Part shown: piece by piece, positions 33,975 through 45,796 of the stretch | Numbering within the stretch: the stretch's first letter is position 1 | How the letters are laid out: each line of letters starts with the position of its first letter | NCBI GenBank assembly: GCA_026874595.1 | Contig: CM049306.1 | Location: 61,450,019-61,514,018 of the forward strand | Reading direction: 5' to 3' | DNA length: 64,000 bases | Source: Sipunculus nudus | Lineage: Eukaryota; Annelida; Sipuncula; Golfingiida; Sipunculidae | Made by a program: the position numbers and the translations under genes | The notes under the pieces: generated by a model | The model's database searches: none | The model's input: only the letters and a program-made list of their open reading frames with translations | What the model was told of the DNA's origin: nothing

Positions 33975-34432
33975 ATGATAGAGGTACGCTCTGCTTCACT
34001 GATAGACCATATTCTATGATAGAGGTACGCTCTGCTTCACTGATAGACCATATTCTATGATAGAGGTACGCTCTGCTTCACTGATAGACCATATTCTTTG
34101 ATAGAGGTACGCTCTGCTTCACTGATAGACCATATTCTATGATAGAGGTACGCTCTGCTTCATTGATAGACCATATTCTATGATAGAGGTACGCTCTGCT
34201 TCACTGATAGACCATATTCTATGATAGAGGTACGCTCTGCTTCACTGATAGACCATATTCTATGATAGAGGTACGCTCTGCTTCACTGATAGACCATATT
34301 CTATGATAGAGGTACGCTCTGCTTCACTGATAGACCATATTCTATGATAGAGGTACGCTCTGCTTCACTGATAGACCATATTCTATGATAGAGGTACGCT
34401 CTGCTTCACTGATAGACCATATTCTATGAAAC
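33975..34432. repeat. 41-bp minisatellite, 11 near-identical copies
   Basis: Unit TGATAGAGGTACGCTCTGCT then TCACTGATAGACCATATTCTA, 41 bp, about 11 copies. Only two or three substitutions are visible (one unit has CATTGATAG, another ATTCTTTG). The high identity implies recent expansion or ongoing homogenisation. 41 is not a multiple of 3 and there is no long frame. Confidence 0.97.
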
Positions 34433-34567
34433 TTTGATATTGCAGTGGTAGTTACTGCAAAATTGCATGATCGTACGTTTCTGATCATGACATAACATTT
34501 TGTGGTTTCAAGGATAAATGAATTGTTACATTGTGTTTATACTGGTATCATAGTTATTATATTGTCA

Positions 34568-34606
<39 letters not shown>

Positions 34607-35540
34607 CATTATTATTTATATTAGTTCATACTCTAAATATTTTGTCTTTCATTCTCTTTTAATAGATTGAGAATTTAAGAATAATGAAAAGTAACAATTA
34701 AGTTTTAATAAATCGTCTCTGCCAAACGCTCATAAAGAAACCCGATAAGGGTAACGTTTTTGGTTGTCAAAGGCATCTACGTACCAAATATTGCAAGCAG
34801 AGGAGTGTATTTTTCAATGTGAGGTACTGCAATTGTGCAGTTCAAAGTAAAAGAATTATAATTAAATGGTTGCTCCTATCTGCACCATGTCATCGTACCC
34901 TCTTTTAACAATGTTGGCTTAGATTTCCTTGTTATAACACACTGTGTAATGACGTCTACTGATGTTTGTATTTAAGAATCCATTTTACTAAGGAGTTAGT
35001 CAGCATATTGTCTAGATTAATGAAGAAATTCACCCAATCTCAAAAACTGAGTGGGGTGTTACAGTAGGAGCCTACATAAATATACCGGTAGTATGAAAAA
35101 TTAACACCAGGTGCCAGAATTGCAGGTATAAAGTGCATTTGTAAATTCTCGTGATCAGGTTCAGAGAGGCCATTTTGAAATCCAAGATGGCATCCATCCA
35201 TTCAAATGCCAGGATAGAAAAAGCTTTTTTCTTTTACTCCACGTCTTATATTAGTAACTTAAACCTGTTTCCAAATAATTCTGAAAATGTTTAGCAAAAT
35301 CAATAAATATGCATTGTATGCCATACTGCCACCTGACTATTTGTACTTTTGGACGATATCACGGTCATCATCAGCAGACGAGCTCCTCAGTGTAAAGATT
35401 TACTATCGTTTGTCAAGGGACAGGATCCAACTAACATAAATTGATAATTGTGGTAGTTTTATGAAATAATTATTGTGTAAGTTGTACGTTTCCTTTCCAA
35501 ACATAATGAGTAAAGTATATTTCAGGATTATAGGTGACAG
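34433..35540. other. Intergenic sequence with (ATT)n microsatellite
   Basis: About 16 ATT/TTA triplets at 34569-34617 with one C interruption. The remainder shows no gene or element. Confidence 0.7.
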
Positions 35541-35740
35541 AAGCGGATCCGGGGGGGGGGGGGGGGGGGTCTGGACCCCGCCCCTTTTCCATCAAAATCA
35601 AAGTTTTTTTAAGGGCTTCAGACAAAATTTTGCCTCCTGGACCCCCCCCTTTTTTCAGACCTGAGGAACTTTTTTAGGGTTTTCATTTGTCCTCTGGGAT
35701 TGGACCCCCCCCCCCCCTTTTCCTAAATCCTGGATCCGCC
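35541..35740. mobile_element. Foldback element with G19 and C13 homopolymers
   Basis: The left end AGCGGATCC is followed by a run of 19 G (35551-35569). The right end has 13 C (35705-35717), then TTTTCCTAAATCCTGGATCCGC. GCGGATCC and GGATCCGC are inverted ends, and a further C8 run lies at about 35642. The structure resembles short foldback repeats common in invertebrate genomes. Homopolymer lengths may be inexact in an assembly. Confidence 0.6.
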
Positions 35741-36300
35741 CTTGGGCGAAGAGGGAAAATTAGGTCTGACACACACTGAAGTTCCTTGTGGGTCGGAATC
35801 TAGCACCACACGCAAGATATTCCGCTACAGTAGTTCTATAGATTACACACTGGGGGGCTGAATGGTATTTTCCCCAGAATCATTCTCGCTATACATTCTG
35901 GATAATGAAGCCCTTAGAAAGGCATCTTCCTGTAATTAACGATAAATGACTAGTCTTGAATTATCTAGCACCTTCTATGAAATGAGTTCATTAAAAATTT
36001 ATCTACACTTAGAAAAAACTGCCACAAAAGACTTTTTCTCAGAAACCACTTTATTCAAACATTCCTTTTTGATCTCATGCCAGGCCTTATCCAATATTCT
36101 GTAGTCCCGACGATAATGAAATTATGGCCTGTGGGATATCTTACAAAATAATTTTGGTTCATATTCAGATATTTTAAATGTGTTATATAATTGTAGTTTA
36201 TATTTCCAAAATTACATTGGTAAAGAATTTTTAGCAATTTTAAAAGAAGACAAAGCATGTTACTGGTTCAATATGATGATTGGTTGTTAAATAAAACATT
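35741..36300. other. Intergenic sequence, nothing recognised
   Basis: AT-rich, with no open frame, RNA gene or repeat that I can support. Confidence 0.6.
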
Positions 36301-37165
36301 TTGTTTATTATCCCCTCGTATCTAAGTCGCAGGAGGGAATGTAGTAACTCCTCTGTTCATGCTTCGTGCCGTCCGTCCCTCCCTCCCTCCGTCCCTCCCT
36401 CCCTCCCTCCCTCTGTCCGTCCGTCTGGAATTGGCTTGTGGACCTATTTTAGCCAAGCCATTTTACCAAAACCTTTCATTCACGTATGGCTCACCCACCC
36501 ACAGATGAAAACCCCTTTCGATTTTGAGTTCACAGGGTCAAAGGTCAAGGCCAGAGGACCCACTTCTTGAAAAAGCTTGTGGAGCCTTTTTAAGTCAAAC
36601 CTATTGACCAAAACCTTTCATCATTCGCATATGGGTCACCCACCGAAGAAAAAATATCCTTTCAATTTTAAGGTCAAAAAGTCCAGGGTCAGGGCCACAG
36701 GACCTACTTCTTGAAAAAGCTTGTGTCAGCCAAACCATCTGACCAAAACCTTTCATCTTTCACATATGGCTCACCCACACACAGATGAAGAACCCTGTCG
36801 AATATTATTTCACGGGTCAAAGGTCACGGCCACAGGACCTTAGCGACAGCCTGCCACCCCACAAGTAGATTTCTAATGAACTGAAGACGATTGCCCGTCA
36901 GTTTATTTCAGAAGCCTGAGTATCATGTTGTCATGGCTAACAGAACATACTTCTTGAAAAAGATTTTGGACGTATTTTGAACTAAACCCTTTAAACAAAA
37001 CCTTTCATCTTAAACATATGGCTCACCCACTCACAAATGAAGTACCCTGTCGAATTTGCGGTCACAGGGGTCCAATATCAGGGTCACAAAGCTGCCCTCC
37101 TGATGTTATCACTGTGTAATGCACCCATTGTAAAAATGCTCCCGTTCGAGGGGATACTCCGCTTT
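36301..37165. repeat. Dispersed repeat family R2 with four about 145-bp subunits and DR1 sites
   Basis: It begins TTTATTATCCCCTCGTATCT and ends near CGTTCGAGGGGATACTCCGC, so its ends are partly inverted (CCCCTCG and CGAGGGG). A CCTCC/CCGT-rich simple tract lies at 36369-36425. Inside are four diverged subunits sharing CCAAAACCTTTCATC, ATATGGCTCACCCAC and AGATGAA. Two subunits carry GGGTCAAAGGTCA, a perfect nuclear-receptor DR1 (36535-36547 and 36814-36826). No transposase is present. Confidence 0.7.
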
Positions 37166-37745
37166 GCGGTGCATTTGTTTAACTTTAACTCATGCGATTT
37201 TTATGTGATCAATCTATGTAAAGTCCAACCGAAGAGAATCGAGTGCATCATGTTCTTTCAACTATTATTCTATTTCGTGGATTTCAACTAACATTCTTGT
37301 ACTGTAAGACAGTGGATAACCAAAGATATATACAAGACCACTACAGGTGAGCCGTAAAAATGATGACCACGTATTTCACGACTAACTCAAAGTTCCGACG
37401 ACTCATTGCGACTTATCGCACGACCCTTTGCCGACTATCGCCGAATTCCAGGTCGTACGTGCTCGTTACCATTCGTAAACTGCCGTGAAGCGCTGTGTGA
37501 CATGGCTCTTTGGCATGGAAGGGGAAGAGTGGTAGCTCGATTAATGCTTTGTGAATACTTGGGCCCATAGCTATAAACCTGCAAAGTCGCATGGATTGGA
37601 CTTTGCTATACTTGTAATAGAATTGACATTCACTCATTCATGTCTAGAAGGAAGCAAATTTAACCTCGATATAATAAGGAACCAAGTTAAGGACCTTCAC
37701 TTCTTTAGGATATGAAAAGGTAATGTATAGCCATATAACATGAAT
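37166..37745. other. Intergenic sequence, nothing recognised
   Basis: No convincing gene, RNA or repeat. Confidence 0.55.
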
Positions 37746-38095
37746 ATTGTTACGAGGTGACACAAAAGCGGACCAAAATTTGCTAGCGAAGCGGTTGGTG
37801 CGCCAGGATTTTCCCCCTCAACAATTTGCCTTCGTAACAAATGGGGGGCTCGTCTAACGTGACGGTTAACTTTGAGGCCATGGGAATAAGCTCACAAAAG
37901 TGTGACTCCTGGGATAATTAGTCTTGTTCTGATAGCAGAACGCTCTTAAGAAGGAGTGTGATACGGGTGACACAAAAGCGGACCGAACTTGCTAGCGAAG
38001 CGGTTGGCACGCCGGACCTGTGCGCCACCGACTTGTGTTCGACTTCCGGGAGGCCAGGATTTTTCCCCTCAACAATTTGTCTTTGTAACAATATT
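37746..38095 (+). mobile_element. Paired tRNA-like element (SINE-like), first copy internally deleted
   Basis: GGTGACACAAAAGCGGACC begins both a first copy (about 37757-37850) and a second (about 37967-38093). Both continue GCTAGCGAAGCGGTTGG and end CCCCTCAACAATTTG. The second copy also has GTTCGACTTCCGGG, a B-box-like T-arm, so it looks tRNA-derived. The first lacks about 40 bases spanning that arm. The tRNA-like head would not be a functional tRNA as read. Confidence 0.55.
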
Positions 38096-41000
38096 ATTTT
38101 ATCGTTGTTTTAATGGAAATAAAATGGCTTTGGGAAAATACTATCTGAACTCATGTCAGTTTCGTTAAAAGGCAAAGAAATGATAAATGCGAAATTTTCT
38201 ATTTATACTATTCATAAACATTCATTATGCAGAATACAGGAGAAATTGTCATACCGTATCGTTAAAGATTAAATGTTTGTATATTCAGTTTCAGGACATT
38301 TTTATTGAATATCTTTGCAAAGCTTAATATCTAGATGCACGTAGCGAGTATATTTTATTACATGTGGACCTGTAGTTAAGAGTGGTTATTTATGTAACTC
38401 CATTCTTACCATGATTTTCCCTTCATTGATATTTTCATTACAGTAAAAGCAGTAACTGACAGTTTCAACAGGTTCCATAACAGGTATATATTGATCTTAG
38501 ATGAGCAAAGATTGCGACTTTTGCATGACTGTTTTCAGTCCTTCATGTGCAGATTAATTTTAGATTTTAGATATTTTCCGAGACCTTTTTTTATATTACA
38601 GGTAATTTCTCTCTCAGTTTTCAAAGTATATTTACAAAATTTTCTGTATTCAATATTCATACATTTACTATTTTCTATATCTGACTCTGCTTAATAGAAC
38701 TCATTAGATATTAAATTAATAATGCTATAACTTCAGATATTGAACTGAGTGGTTCCGGGTATAGGCCATATCAAAATCTGTGGTCATAAGTTGTTATCTG
38801 AGTAGCTTCTTCTATAGTATATTAGTTTTATTTAACACCATGGGTATATTAGTATCACCTGTTAACTTGTTTGTATCAGTGTTTGGTAGGACGTATGGAG
38901 TGTCGTGCCAAGGTCTCATTTATACATGTCAGACAGAAACACAGAGCGTGGTATGCATAAAAACCAGACGATGACGCAGACGTAAGCAAATATAGATATC
39001 ATGTCCGCTGCTTGGCCAGATACGTGTAGCGAGTCACATATTCTAGATTTTCTGTATGAATATAGAAATAGTTATATTTAAGAACAACATTCCTAGTATG
39101 GATGAACCGGCGTTTTCGTTTGGAAACAATTCCTAGTTGGACTAAAATACATGAACAGTTCCCTAAATTATTTTTACAGAGTTACATTACAGGTATAAAA
39201 TCATGTCATAAGCGCTCAATACTTAGGCTGATATACAATATAAATACCGATCAGTTAATAAGCCCACAGAACATCATTTTAGTGAAGCTCGGTAAATATT
39301 TACTCTTAAAAGGATATTCATCTGACCATCTTCCATAACATTGACCTGCAAAGTAACCTTTTTACGTGCAGTGATCGACATATTTTCTACGTACATGCAA
39401 GGAAATGTACACAAACAGAATATATGGGTTTATTTTAAATTTGTGTTTTGACAGTCTACTCAGTAAAGCCCATTTTCATGGAAGAAATGCTTGGCGCACA
39501 GCCGTGGGCAAAATCAAGAGTTCAGGAGTTGTAAAAGTTATTGTTTCTAACCTGGCTTTAAACATATGAAACAGATCATTTACCAATGGGTGTGTGTATG
39601 CATGCGTGTGCTGATGCTATTAACAAATGCACGTTTCTACAAATGCGCACATGTGGATCGGGCATACGAATCCCTGTGAGCAAAAAATACTCTTCGGTCC
39701 TGCATGCGAGACGTTTATCCTGATATTAAATGCCGGCTTTGCCGAAGCTGTCGGTTCCTGCGGGTCCAACTCTCCGAGGATAGACGCGATCTAAAGTTGG
39801 TCCGTTCTTCTTTTCCAATAATGGGAACCCGGCTTTCTTAAGTTAAGGTCTAATAATGATTGATTTTCAATGTAAGTTCTTGTAGAGACTACTATTCTCG
39901 TTCTATGATGCAACCTTTGCCGCCCATGCCCCCTATGTTCTTGCTTGACGACCATCTGGTCTTAACAAATTTAGCTTTTTCTTGAACTCTCGGAACTTCC
40001 TAAATCAAATCTAAAGATAAAATATAGTATTCCGATGTACAATGGGCCTGCTAAATCGTGTGCACCTTATAGTGGACCACAGTGATCCGATCCAACAAAT
40101 AGGAAAAGCAACATTATTGTTTTTAATGGTTTCAAATATGACAAGACGTTTTATTATGTTTAAGTCGGGCAACATTCTTCAACGACGCACATATTATTAA
40201 CAAAATCCGGCGTACTTGTACCACGATATCTATAATACCAAAGTTAATGACTCCCATATCAGGACGTAATTATTCGTATAATATTAAAAAATATATATAT
40301 TCTGTAATTTTGAGTTAATATAGGCGTATTTAATATTTGTAATTCAAGTGTATTCTTTGCAGTAATTTAAAGAGAAACGCACTATTACAAGGGCATTTTT
40401 TGGGGTCAACATGTAGCTCTATTTTTCTTTAACATCCGCCATTAGTCGTCCAGGGAACGCCTACTGAGTGTTCGGCAGGTGGTTCATTTGAAGAAAAGTA
40501 TACAACGTCAGCAATGTTTTCAGCCTTCATGCATTAACATTTTTTACTGGATTCGTGGTGTAAATTGGCGAACTATTCGGGTCGTTGAAGCCAGTTCGTG
40601 AGGTAAGCATACATAAGATAATCCGTAATATGCTGCGTCCCAAGTATTGCATTTCCTTTGTCCTTTGTGGCCTGAAGTTCTGCCACCTTTCACGGAACAC
40701 CTGAGATATACTTAATTTTCAATATACAATTTACAATAGGACAGTCTTTAATATCTTGTATTTTTGAATTTAAAATAAATTTGATGATATCTGTCATATC
40801 AATAACGAATTAAAATTAAATACACGGCATGTAATGATCTGGAGATTCTACAATTAAAATTGCAATTAAAATAACTGTGTGTATCCATAAAGATTTAACA
40901 TCCAAGTTAGTTTTCACATACGAAATGGCAGTAAAAAGGATGAAATCTTCAAACAAATAAATTATAAAATATGCTCCATTGATGGAAATTTTACACATTT

Positions 41001-41753
41001 TAACACCTGAATTGATATACATGATGATCTTACTATTTTTATGTTCAACATATATGAATACCAACATTATTTAAAATTCACACAACACACTTTGCCTATT
41101 GACATATTGGACTAAAATAATATTATGATATATATATATTTAAACAATTTTTGTAAACCATTAGGCTAACTGGCCGGGAGATTTAGTGGTTGTATAAGAT
41201 ATTTAATAGCAGGGAGAAAATAAAATTTAACCATTTCGTATATTGGCTTTATGTATAATATAGGACTCGAAGCCATCTTGGAAATGACCTTTCCTTTTCC
41301 ATTGAGGGAATCTGAGAAAAATGTCTCAGAGAAAAGTCATTCAGCTATGTCAGGGGCCCTGAAGAGAAACTGATAAGTTTGTTAAACAATTTATTTAGTG
41401 GATGTGGTACTTAAGTACTTGAGTAGAAAGTTTTAATAAATTAAGCTAATTAAATTTCAGAACGTTAAATTTGAAGTCTGGGATAATGATACCACTTTGC
41501 ATAAAAATTTTAGTTTCATTAACCATTTTCTTCTGACACAAAACGAATTTAATTATTATAATATTAACATATTTTTACAAATTGAGATTTTCAAATGGAA
41601 AAGTAAAAATATGTAACCATAGCTAAGAGGACAAGTAAATGCGGTGACATACTAAATGAATATTTAAAAAGAAATAATCTTCACCTGTTTAAAATATAAA
41701 AATTTATATTTAATGAATCAAATTCGAAATACAGAAATACATGCAGTTTGCAT

Positions 41754-41754
<1 letters not shown>
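38096..41754. other. Intergenic sequence, nothing firmly recognised
   Basis: 3.7 kb of AT-rich sequence with only short open frames. A less AT-rich patch at 40430-40610 ends in CGTGAG then GTAAGC, which could be a non-coding first exon and splice donor, but there is no downstream exon to support it. Confidence 0.5.

Positions 41755-41800
<46 letters not shown>
41755..41800. repeat. (TA)n microsatellite at SINE 3' tail
   Basis: More than 20 TA dinucleotides directly beyond the 3' tail of the minus-strand SINE. The position suggests the array grew from the AT-rich SINE tail. Confidence 0.9.
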
Positions 41801-41803
<3 letters not shown>

Positions 41804-42030
41804 ACATTGATTATACAGCTTGTTATAATAACTAATACGAGGCACTCTCTATGGCTCGGCTGATGGCGCTCAGTAGTCGGTACGGGTCTAGGAAACCGGA
41901 GAACCCGCAGAAAACTATCGGCCTTGGACGGACATCTACAACCCACTCTTATATCAACGCCGGGAATCGAACACGGGTCGCCAGCGGAGAGGGCCGAGCG
42001 TTTTACCCTTCAGCTGTCCATGCTGTCATT
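41801..42030 (-). mobile_element. tRNA-derived SINE, copy 3 (full length, minus strand)
   Basis: Read on the minus strand it has GGACAGCTGAAGGGTAAAAC (A-box region), CCGTGTTCGATTCCCGGC (a near-perfect B box, GTTCGATTCC), GAGTGGGTTGTAG, GAGCCATAGAGAGTGCC and a tail CAATGTAAAATA followed by (TA)n. Its B box is better preserved than that of copy 1, so it may be the youngest of the three. Confidence 0.88.
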
Positions 42031-45000
42031 GTATTAATCATTGCAAAATTATATTTATTCCATGTCCTGCTTTAAATATATACCAAGTTAACCGTAATTT
42101 TCTTTATTTCATTTAATTCTTTATTGCATTTATATTAATATCACAACTATAACATCAATTTACATTGGATGATAAACAATTTTTTTTGTTTTCCGTTAGA
42201 TCCAATCAATGTCACATGATATTTTATGTTTTTTTTTACACAAGAATATTATGTTATTTTAAAATAAAAAGTACCAGAAGACCATTTTCAAGTTGATAAA
42301 TATTTCCCAGGGCACATTTTTAGAATACCTGTATACGTTGAACATAAAAACTGGGCCACTAACGAAATGTGGGATTTTTTCGTTATAAAAAGTTCAGGAT
42401 TGAAGCAGTAAAAAAGAGATATAAGAAGAGCGTTATCTTGTTTTTTTTAATAAACACAATTGTCATACAAAGTTCTCTTTTTATAACTGCTCTCTTTTTG
42501 CTCAACATCCCTAAGTGACTGTTTAAGCTTAGTCTATTAATAGGTTGGTTGTATCTGAGTATCCCTCTATTTTAGGAAGGATATCTCTATGTACTTAGAA
42601 GCTGGAGTTTTTTACGCATTATAATTTGAGTACGTATACTTTGTGATTTTTAATGTGACATTTTTATCTGTAACATTTGTTTGTCTTTTTAAGGATATTT
42701 TCCTATCTGTGATTCCTTTTCTGGACCATTTTACGCCTATTTGTTCTTCTTAGATAATTGCCTGACTTCAAATAGTTCACATTTAACCAGCTGCCCTCAA
42801 TCAATTCTCATATTGAGACAGCTGTGGTCACATGGTTCCTATTCAATTGTGGTTCATTTATTCTCAAAGTGAGCCAGCTGGCTTATAAATGTTCTCATTT
42901 TTGGACAGCTACCATCTTATTAGCCTTATTTTTGGACAGCTACCACCAAAGTGGCCTCATTTTGGGACAGTTACCATACAGGAGTTCTCATTTTGAGGTA
43001 TTGATACCGTCCAGTTGATCTGTTTTGGGACAGTTGCCTCTGTTTGTTCCGACAACTCTTCTCTCGATCTTCCATTAATTTCACGCACAAAAAGGCAATT
43101 ATTGCTCTACCTTTTGAAAAACATTGTCATGTTTCTCCTTTGTTTACGACTGTATATCTGTTTTGGACAATTGATCGTTCAGTTGTTCGTTTTGTTTTAT
43201 ATATATATCAATTAGACTTTGATGGTAATTAGAAAAGCAATAATCAGTAATAAGCAAGGTGGATTTATATCAAATATATTTTATGCAACATAGAGAATCA
43301 ATGGATGAAAGCATCCAGGAAATGACATGTATGATCTGTACCCATAAGTGAGAGTTAAAGGGTTAAACGACGAAAACATGCCTTCAGTAAATATTCCATA
43401 TTTGCATTTAACAGGCTTAAATATTATTTTGAATTAAAATACCAGTCATACAACATTATTGATAAATGCTGTTTAACCTTGTACCTATGTATATTCTTGT
43501 CTATACTGCATTTTCAAAATTTCAATATTTAAATTATCATTTAAAGAATTTGGTAACCATCTAGTTTGGGGAGATTTCCCATAAAAAATTCTTTTCTTAA
43601 TTGAAACTTGTGTCTTGGTTCAGAGCCAGAACGGTTCTGCTTTCGCTAGGGGTGGGTGTTCCCGCGGGGGAGGAGATCACGCGAGATTTCATGCCTCAGG
43701 TTGGTATCGTCTGCCATAGGCGCGTGTCAGACACGCACTGGGGGCGGGCTCTGGGCCCTACTCGGAGGTGGAAACATTCCCATCAAACGTTTTGCCACCA
43801 AAATATCACCTACGTACGTCATCTGACGATCATACCTGCTACTTAAAAGTCAAATTCCGTGCCTTTTAAAACGAAGCTATTTTAATAACGTGCTAATATG
43901 TGGGACCGCGGTCACGTATGGGCTTCCCAAAGCACGCAATTTGTTTTTAATAAATTATACATTTGGCAAAAATGGGAATATTCCAGTCAATGTAAGTAAT
44001 CATATTTTATCTGATATGCAGAAATTGCTGAAAATTAATTGGTATTTGTTTTGTTTTACGATTGGTATCATGGGCTTGCATGGTTTTCTGGTTTTGAAAC
44101 AATCCTACGCCCCGTTAATAATATGGGCGATATAATTGTATGAATTATCATCTAATAACATTACACACCCACAAATTTTAAACAATTGGGCACCGCCACG
44201 CACACGTAAGATTTGGTGACTTCTGCTGATGACAGTTAAAGTTTTTATGGATCACTATTGAATATTATTTATTAATGATAGGCTAAAAGACTAGAAAGGA
44301 ATATACATGTACTTCAATAAACTAACAATTGAAATGATAACCAAATCCGAGATAAAAGGCTTGGGATTCAAGGCGTTTGTTCGAACCTTCAGATTCACGT
44401 TACGATACCGGATAGAGAACTTTATCAACGATGTCAAGTTTCATTTTGTACAGTTAATGCATCTAATGTGACTGTGGAGGGTTAACTCCTTATAAAAAAT
44501 ATGTATACAGTTAAAGTATCAGCCGAAATAGAAAATAGTATTAAACATGAGTGATGTAGTGAGAAGGTGATAATTAGTGACCATAAAGCATGCATGTTTG
44601 TTAATATTCTGGGCAGACTTTTCAGAAGGAGGTTTTGACAGAGTTTTTTTTATAAAATACATACCTGAGTGAGGAGTGAATCAGTATATAAGAGGGATTT
44701 TATTTGTATGTTACTGAAACAATAGTTTTGCTTCGTGAAAAGCATGTACCGCCGTTGCAGAATTGAGCCTTTTTAGGGAATAGAAAAGTATACACTGTAT
44801 ATATCTGGGGTGTTCATGCTGAGGTCCGAAGTAGAGGGTTATCAGCTTAACAGTTATTCAACTGTTGCCCATTTCTCTGGGTGGACCGGGTCTCTTTCTA
44901 CAGATGCCTGAGATATGTTTTATACGCGATTGGTCGGGGAGCTAATTGGGCTCCCGTTCCGTGTGGTCATCTTGTAAGGTAAGACGTCGACTATGTAAAA

Positions 45001-45796
45001 TCATTCATTTGCGATGAAGAAGTCTTTTCGCCGTTTTGGTGGAAAAATATGCTGCCTTCTTGGATATTAAATTGTTTTTACATTACAGCTTAAGCGGGTG
45101 TCAGACGTGAAAGGCCTCACTTTAGCGACATCCTTGTATTTACTCACGTTGTGAGATCGTCTGGTAGCGCTTAGCCAAACACATTAGGACTACGCATGTT
45201 ATTGCACGTAAACGCACCAGTGAGAAGATAGTGCTTGAGAACGTGGACAGAGATGAGATGAGATGTTGCCAGGTAAAAAAAAAATCATGTAGTCGCACTT
45301 GAAAGCCAAGAAACGCGACAAAGCGCGTAGTAACGCATAGAAAAGCATGAATAGGTTAGGAAACGCACACAGTAATACAGTAATATACAAACTGACACTT
45401 CTGCCCCATTTTCGCAATTTTTTCCCCGGTTTTCTCGAGAAAAAGAAAATCACGTAAGCTCTCATGGTAAATTGTGTGAAAAAGTAAGGGAACGCCGACA
45501 CCTCTGCAATGCATGCTTATCGCGTCTTGAAAAATGTCGCTACCAAATGCCCAAAAGTGTTAGGGCGCCTTTCAGCGTTTTCCTCGCGTTCTGGCCTCGT
45601 CTTTGCTCGCGATTTAAATCGTCGAAATCGTTTGGTCAACGCATAAAACCGCATCCCTGAAACCGCACGCTGAACGTATTAAAAACGTGACTTTTAATCG
45701 TTTGCACAACGCGGAAGGGAGCCCGTTTTATTAAGGGATCAGCAAAAATATTTATTTCTGTACCTAAAGGAAGTAAATTTTGACATTTTGAAATAT
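42031..45796. other. Intergenic sequence between SINE and satellite
   Basis: Mostly AT-rich. At about 42780-43045 there is a weak tandem pattern of about 40-bp units containing TCATTTTGGGACAG. A GC-rich island is at 43620-43770. From about 45200 to 45760 AACGC recurs at least seven times, in a GC-richer stretch. No gene recognised. Confidence 0.45.
42780..43045. repeat. Degenerate about 40-bp tandem repeat
   Basis: Phrases like CTCATTTTTGGACAGCTACC recur about six times with variable spacing and many substitutions. An old array. Confidence 0.5.

Noticed and set aside
33975-34432. CRISPR array
   Set aside because: The 41-bp units follow each other directly without variable spacers, and the setting is an animal genome.
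40430-40615. Non-coding first exon with a GTAAGC donor
   Set aside because: A single donor-like site is weak evidence, and no matching acceptor or coding exon was found downstream in the window.
43601-43846. 81-codon frame in a GC-rich island as a gene
   Set aside because: The island may be a short repeat or a CpG-rich patch. The peptide has no recognisable motif.
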